From positions 1 to 8,033 of the forward strand of contig CAMLIA010000190.1 in assembly GCA_946479905.1 (NCBI GenBank): a stretch of 8,033 bases of DNA. The letters run 5' to 3'. Each line of letters opens with the position of its first letter. The stretch's first letter is position 1. This DNA comes from an uncultured Frankiales bacterium (GTDB lineage: Bacteria > Actinomycetota > Actinomycetes > Mycobacteriales > SCTD01). Below, piece after piece: positions 5,821-8,033 of this stretch. The notes under the pieces are model-generated. The model was not told the DNA's origin. It saw only the letters and a list, made by a program, of their open reading frames with translations, and did no database searches. Made by a program: the position numbers and the translations under genes.

Positions 5821-6572
5821 CGCCTGGCACCGTCGCGCTGGTCGGGGCGGGGCCGGGCGACCCCGGCCTGCTCACCCTCAAGGGCGCCCAGCTGCTCGGC
5901 GAGGCCGACGTGGTGCTGGTCGACCGGTTGGTCGACCCCGCCATCCTCGAGCACGTCCGGGAGGGCGCCGAGGTCATCGACGTCGGCAAGACCAGCTGGA
6001 CGGGGACGGCCCCACGTCAGGACGAGATCAACGCGCAGCTGGTCGCGCACGCCCAGGCCGGCAAGCGCGTGGTGCGGCTCAAGGGCGGTGACCCCTTCGT
6101 CTTCGGACGGGGCAGCGAGGAGGCGGAAGCCCTTGTAGCGCAAGGGATCCCGTTCCTCGTGGTGCCTGGGGTGACCAGCGCGATCGCGGCCGCTGCCTAT
6201 GCCGGCATCCCGGTGACGGCGCGTGGCTACACCCAGGACGTGTGCATCGTCACCGGCCACCTCGACCCCGACGACGAGGCCAGCCAGGTCAGGTGGCAGG
6301 CGCTGGCGACCGGGCCGGGCACGCTCGTCATCCTCATGGGCCACGACCGGCTGCCGGTGCTCACGCAGGGCCTGATCCGGCACGGCCGGGCGCCCAGCAC
6401 CCCAGCCGCCTGCATCCAGCAGGGCACCACCGCCCACCAGCGGGTCGTCGTGAGCACCCTGGAGCGGCTCGCGGCGGACGTCGCCGAGGCCGGCCTCAGG
6501 GCACCGGTGGCCACCGTCGTCGGTGACGTCGTCACCCTGCGAGAGACGCTGCAGTGGTTCACCCCGAGCTGA
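5817..6572 (+). CDS. cobA: Uroporphyrinogen-III C-methyltransferase (SUMT)
   Basis: The 251-residue enzyme uses two S-adenosylmethionine molecules to methylate uroporphyrinogen III at C2 and C7, giving precorrin-2, the branch point to cobalamin and sirohaem. Motifs of the tetrapyrrole methylase family appear in order: LVGAGPGDPGLLTLKGAQLL (8-27), ADVVLVDRLV, VRLKGGDPFVFGRG with K89-G90-G91-D92, then PFLVVPGVTSAIAAAAYAGI and IPVTARG, GTLVILMG, and IQQGTTAHQRVV near the C-terminus. Length matches stand-alone SUMT. There is no N-terminal sirohaem dehydrogenase/ferrochelatase domain, unlike fused CysG. The start ATG 5817 overlaps the cobE stop as ATGA. GAAGG (5808-5812) lies only 4 nt from the start, so translational coupling probably matters more than the Shine-Dalgarno. 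It is the committed enzyme of the operon. Confidence 0.96.
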   Translation: MTPGTVALVGAGPGDPGLLTLKGAQLLGEADVVLVDRLVDPAILEHVREGAEVIDVGKTSWTGTAPRQDEINAQLVAHAQAGKRVVRLKGGDPFVFGRGSEEAEALVAQGIPFLVVPGVTSAIAAAAYAGIPVTARGYTQDVCIVTGHLDPDDEASQVRWQALATGPGTLVILMGHDRLPVLTQGLIRHGRAPSTPAACIQQGTTAHQRVVVSTLERLAADVAEAGLRAPVATVVGDVVTLRETLQWFTPS

Positions 6573-7576
6573 GCGACCCGCTGCGGCACCACGGCGACCA
6601 GGAGGTCGGACCCGGCCTGCTCGACCTCGCCGTCAACGTGCGGGGCGACGCTCCACCGCCGTGGCTGCTCGGCCGGCTCGACCGGGCGCTGCGTCAGCTC
6701 GCCCGGTACCCCGACGCCCGCCCGGCGACGGCCACCGTCGCGAAGCGGCACGACCGCGACCCGGAGGAGGTCCTCGTCACGGCCGGCGCGGCAGAGGCCT
6801 TCGTGCTGCTCGCCCGGGCGCTGTCGCCGCAGCGGGCCGTGTGCGTCCACCCGGGCTTCACCGAGCCGGAGGCAGCGCTGCGCGCCGCCGGGCACGACGT
6901 GGCGGAGCTGGTCCTCGACCCGCCGTACGTCCTGGACCCCGCGGCCGTCCCTCCGGACGCGGACCTCGTCGTCATCGGCAACCCGACCAACCCGACGGGC
7001 ATCGTCCACGAGCGGCTCGCGGAGCTGTGCCGCCCCGGTCGCGTCACGGTCGTCGACGAGGCCTTCATGGACGCCGTGCCGGGCGAGCCGCAGTCGCTCG
7101 CGGGCGCCCGGCTCCCCGGGCTCGTCGTCGTCCGCAGCCTCACCAAGACGTGGGCGCTGGCCGGCCTCCGCGTCGGGTACCTGCTCGCCGAGCCCGCGCT
7201 CGTCGAGCGCCTGCGGGCCGCGCAGCCGCTGTGGTCGGTGAGCACGCCCGCCCTGGCCGCGCTGGACGCCTGCCTGCAGCGGGGGCCGGTGAAGCAGGCC
7301 GAGCGCGACGCGGCCCACGTCGCGCAGCAGCGGGAGGAGCTGACCACCGCGCTCGGCGAGCTCGGTGTCGAGGTCACGCCCGGGAGCCAGGCGACCTACC
7401 TGCTCTGCCGGGTCCCTGGCCGGCCCGACGTGCGCGAGCGGCTGCGGGAGCACGGGGTCGCGGTACGCCGTGGCGACACGTTCCCGGGCCTCGGCCCGGA
7501 GCACTGGCGCACCGCAGTGCGGGGTCCGGAGGAGACCGCCCAGCTGGTCGCGGCGCTCCGGCTCGTGCTGGGTTGA
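6554..7576 (+). CDS. cobC: PLP-dependent threonine-phosphate decarboxylase-like protein CobC
   Basis: The 340-residue protein is a fold-type I, class I/II aminotransferase-like PLP enzyme of the actinobacterial Rv2231c (CobC) family. Its expected reaction is decarboxylation of L-threonine O-3-phosphate to (R)-1-amino-2-propanol phosphate, the linker between the corrin ring and the nucleotide loop. PLP residues are visible: N146 in NPTNPTG (143-149), D168 in VVDEAF, the Schiff-base lysine K198 in SLTKTWALAGLRVGYLL, and the carboxylate-binding arginine R323 in WRTAVRG. The N-terminal LLDLAVNVRGDAPPPWLL and LARYPD are characteristic of this subfamily. The GTG start at 6554 lies 19 nt inside the end of cobA; GAGAGA (6541-6546) is a weak Shine-Dalgarno, so coupling to cobA translation is likely. 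Histidinol-phosphate aminotransferase is the nearest alternative, but the operon context favours CobC. It is the last gene of the plus-strand operon in view. Confidence 0.9.
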   Translation: MVHPELSDPLRHHGDQEVGPGLLDLAVNVRGDAPPPWLLGRLDRALRQLARYPDARPATATVAKRHDRDPEEVLVTAGAAEAFVLLARALSPQRAVCVHPGFTEPEAALRAAGHDVAELVLDPPYVLDPAAVPPDADLVVIGNPTNPTGIVHERLAELCRPGRVTVVDEAFMDAVPGEPQSLAGARLPGLVVVRSLTKTWALAGLRVGYLLAEPALVERLRAAQPLWSVSTPALAALDACLQRGPVKQAERDAAHVAQQREELTTALGELGVEVTPGSQATYLLCRVPGRPDVRERLREHGVAVRRGDTFPGLGPEHWRTAVRGPEETAQLVAALRLVLG

Positions 7577-7597
7577 GACCCGGCTGACGCAGGACGT

Positions 7598-7628
7598 TCA
7601 CCATCGGGTGACGCGGAGATCGGTCACC
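7598..7628. terminator. Overlapping inverted repeats after cobC, possible terminator
   Basis: TCACC (7598-7602) pairs with GGTGA (7607-7611) around an ATCG loop, and the same GGTGAC (7607-7612) is also complementary to GTCACC (7623-7628) across a 10-nt loop. The two hairpins exclude each other. The element begins 22 nt after the cobC stop, where an operon terminator would be expected. There is no U-run, and many actinobacterial terminators lack one, but a protein-binding site is just as possible. Confidence 0.3.
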
Positions 7629-7737
7629 GTGGGTTACCTGTTTCGGGTCCCCCTGGTCGTCTCGGGCGGCAACCAGCCGCGTGCAACGCTCAGGTGAGGA
7701 CGATCACAGCGGATTAGGCCGTTTGGCGGTGCACTCG

Positions 7738-7767
7738 TTGCAGGCGAATGGCTACGCTGCGTATATG
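7738..7767 (+). promoter_or_regulatory. Candidate promoter for the glycosyltransferase leader
   Basis: TTGCAG (7738-7743) and TATATG (7762-7767) resemble -35 and -10 boxes with 18-nt spacing (17 nt if GTATAT at 7761 is used). This is the only AT-rich hexamer pair well placed in the gap. Transcription would begin near 7774, which would cut the 5' arm off the hairpin at 7767-7786; an earlier start would keep it. This is a motif match only. Confidence 0.3.
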
Positions 7768-7913
7768 CCGGGGTGAGAGCCCCGGTGAAGCGAGCGATGA
7801 TCCCCCGGGTGACCCTGGTCGCCTGCAGTGCCCTCTTCGCAGTACTGGGAGGGCGCGGAGCCTGGGGGGGAGCAGAGGCGAAACCGGCGCTTCGGACGAG
7901 GACAGCCCCTCTG
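7767..7913 (+). promoter_or_regulatory. Structured 5' leader candidate upstream of the glycosyltransferase
   Basis: Several helices can form in the plus-strand RNA. A: CCGGGG (7768-7773) with CCCCGG (7780-7785), extended by a U-G pair and capped by the GNRA loop GAGA (7775-7778). P: TCCCCC (7801-7806) with GGGGGA (7866-7871), enclosing two hairpins. B: GGTGAC with GTCGCC (7808-7823), including one wobble pair. C: GCCCTC (7830-7835) with GAGGGC (7849-7854). D: CAGAGG (7873-7878) with CCTCTG (7908-7913), which ends 4 nt before the Shine-Dalgarno. P, B and C together would make a three-way junction. I do not recognise a known riboswitch class. In GC-rich DNA such pairings occur by chance, so the element needs comparative support. 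Confidence 0.35.
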
Positions 7914-7917
7914 ACCC

Positions 7918-7924
7918 GAAGGAG
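7918..7924 (+). promoter_or_regulatory. Shine-Dalgarno deciding the glycosyltransferase GTG start
   Basis: GAAGGAG lies 6 nt before GTG 7931. It is the strongest ribosome binding site in the right-hand part of the window and selects this GTG over the in-frame GTG at 7940. Confidence 0.75.
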
Positions 7925-7930
7925 CCCACC

Positions 7931-8033
7931 GTGGACGCTGTGATCCGCAGCATCAGCGCACACGCCGTCCCCCGCGTGTCCGTCGTCGTGCCGACGTACA
8001 ACGAGGCGAAGAACCTGCCGCACGTGTTCAGCC
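7931..8033 (+). CDS. Family 2 glycosyltransferase, N-terminal fragment (3' end off window)
   Basis: Only 34 codons are inside the window. After a short N-terminal stretch the reading is RVSVVVPTYNEAKNLPHVFS (about 15-34), the first beta strand and nucleotide-sugar-binding loop of GT-A fold family 2 glycosyltransferases. In this family the strand SVVVPTYNE begins the UDP- or GDP-sugar site. Dolichol-phosphate-mannose-synthase-like and polyprenyl-phosphate glycosyltransferases share this opening, but donor, acceptor and membrane segments cannot be judged from the fragment. The GTG start is set by GAAGGAG at 7918-7924. The gene follows a 354-bp gap and a candidate promoter, so it is probably a separate transcription unit, not part of the cob operon. 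Confidence 0.85.
   Translation, partial: MDAVIRSISAHAVPRVSVVVPTYNEAKNLPHVFS

Larger units (their letters stand above)
7577..7930. other. 354-bp non-coding region between cobC and the glycosyltransferase
   Basis: No convincing gene is present on either strand; open frames here lack a Shine-Dalgarno, family motifs or the strong third-position GC bias of the neighbours. The first part holds short inverted repeats just after cobC (7598-7628) and a small hairpin GCGGC-AACCA-GCCGC (7666-7680). The second part holds a possible promoter (7738-7767) and a leader with several complementary segments (7767-7913) that ends at the glycosyltransferase ribosome binding site. Confidence 0.7.

Noticed and set aside
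1488..7704. The 12-mer GGTGAGGACGAT occurs twice, at 1488-1499 in the riboswitch P1 region and at 7693-7704 downstream of cobC.
   Set aside because: In 8 kb of GC-rich DNA one or two shared 12-mers are expected by chance. The match does not extend on either side, and the second copy has no B12 box near it.
7693..7770. Resemblance to a magnesium M-box riboswitch (GGTGAGG, later TACGCTGC).
   Set aside because: Only two short strings match. The M-box core segments expected after TACGCTGC are absent, spacing is wrong, and no magnesium transporter follows.
7797..7943. A 48-codon open frame (ATG 7797 to TGA 7943) with a signal-peptide-like start, overlapping the glycosyltransferase start.
   Set aside because: It lacks a good Shine-Dalgarno, its third-position GC is clearly lower than in neighbouring genes, and the region is better explained as leader RNA. 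A small leader peptide cannot be fully excluded.
7634..8023. A 129-codon minus-strand frame across the right-hand intergenic region and the glycosyltransferase start.
   Set aside because: It runs antisense to a clear glycosyltransferase motif, has Arg/Pro/Ala-rich low-information content, and shows no family motifs or ribosome binding site.

Overview
The window is chromosomal DNA from a high-GC Gram-positive bacterium (Actinomycetota). The coding DNA is strongly G/C-biased at third positions, starts are a mix of ATG and GTG, and stops are TGA. The cobalamin gene types (fused ChlI-VWA chelatase, CobO, CobB, Rv2231c-like CobC) are those of aerobic actinobacterial B12 synthesis. The sequence does not settle genus or family.

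Layout. (1) Positions 1-1271, minus strand: the N-terminal 423 residues of a secreted, Ig-like-repeat cell-surface protein whose C-terminal end lies off the left edge. (2) 1272-1645: a divergent control region with a 31-bp imperfect palindrome at 1372-1402, then a cobalamin riboswitch (about 1485-1601) and its probable expression platform, which ends at the Shine-Dalgarno sequence of the first cob gene. (3) 1646-7576, plus strand: one tightly packed operon of six genes, namely a fused AAA+/VWA cobaltochelatase subunit, cobO, cobB, a stand-alone cobE/CbiG-C-domain gene, cobA (SUMT) and cobC. Adjacent genes are 1 nt apart or overlap by 4 to 19 nt, which points to one transcript and translational coupling. 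(4) 7577-7930: a non-coding stretch with inverted repeats after cobC and then a leader that can fold into several GC-rich helices. (5) 7931-8033: the first 34 codons of a family 2 glycosyltransferase, cut by the right edge.

How the genes work together. CobA makes precorrin-2 from uroporphyrinogen III. CobE acts at an undefined step of corrin-ring synthesis. CobB amidates the a and c side chains of hydrogenobyrinic acid. The ChlI-VWA protein is the ATPase part of the chelatase that inserts cobalt, together with CobN, which is not in this window. CobO adenosylates the cobalt. CobC supplies the (R)-1-amino-2-propanol phosphate arm by decarboxylating threonine phosphate. The riboswitch ahead of the operon gives feedback control by the end product.

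The core of the window is a recognisable B12 operon, and I do not see a wholly new system. The parts least explained by known families are the palindrome at 1372-1402, the mutually exclusive pairings of the riboswitch platform, and the structured leader ahead of the glycosyltransferase.
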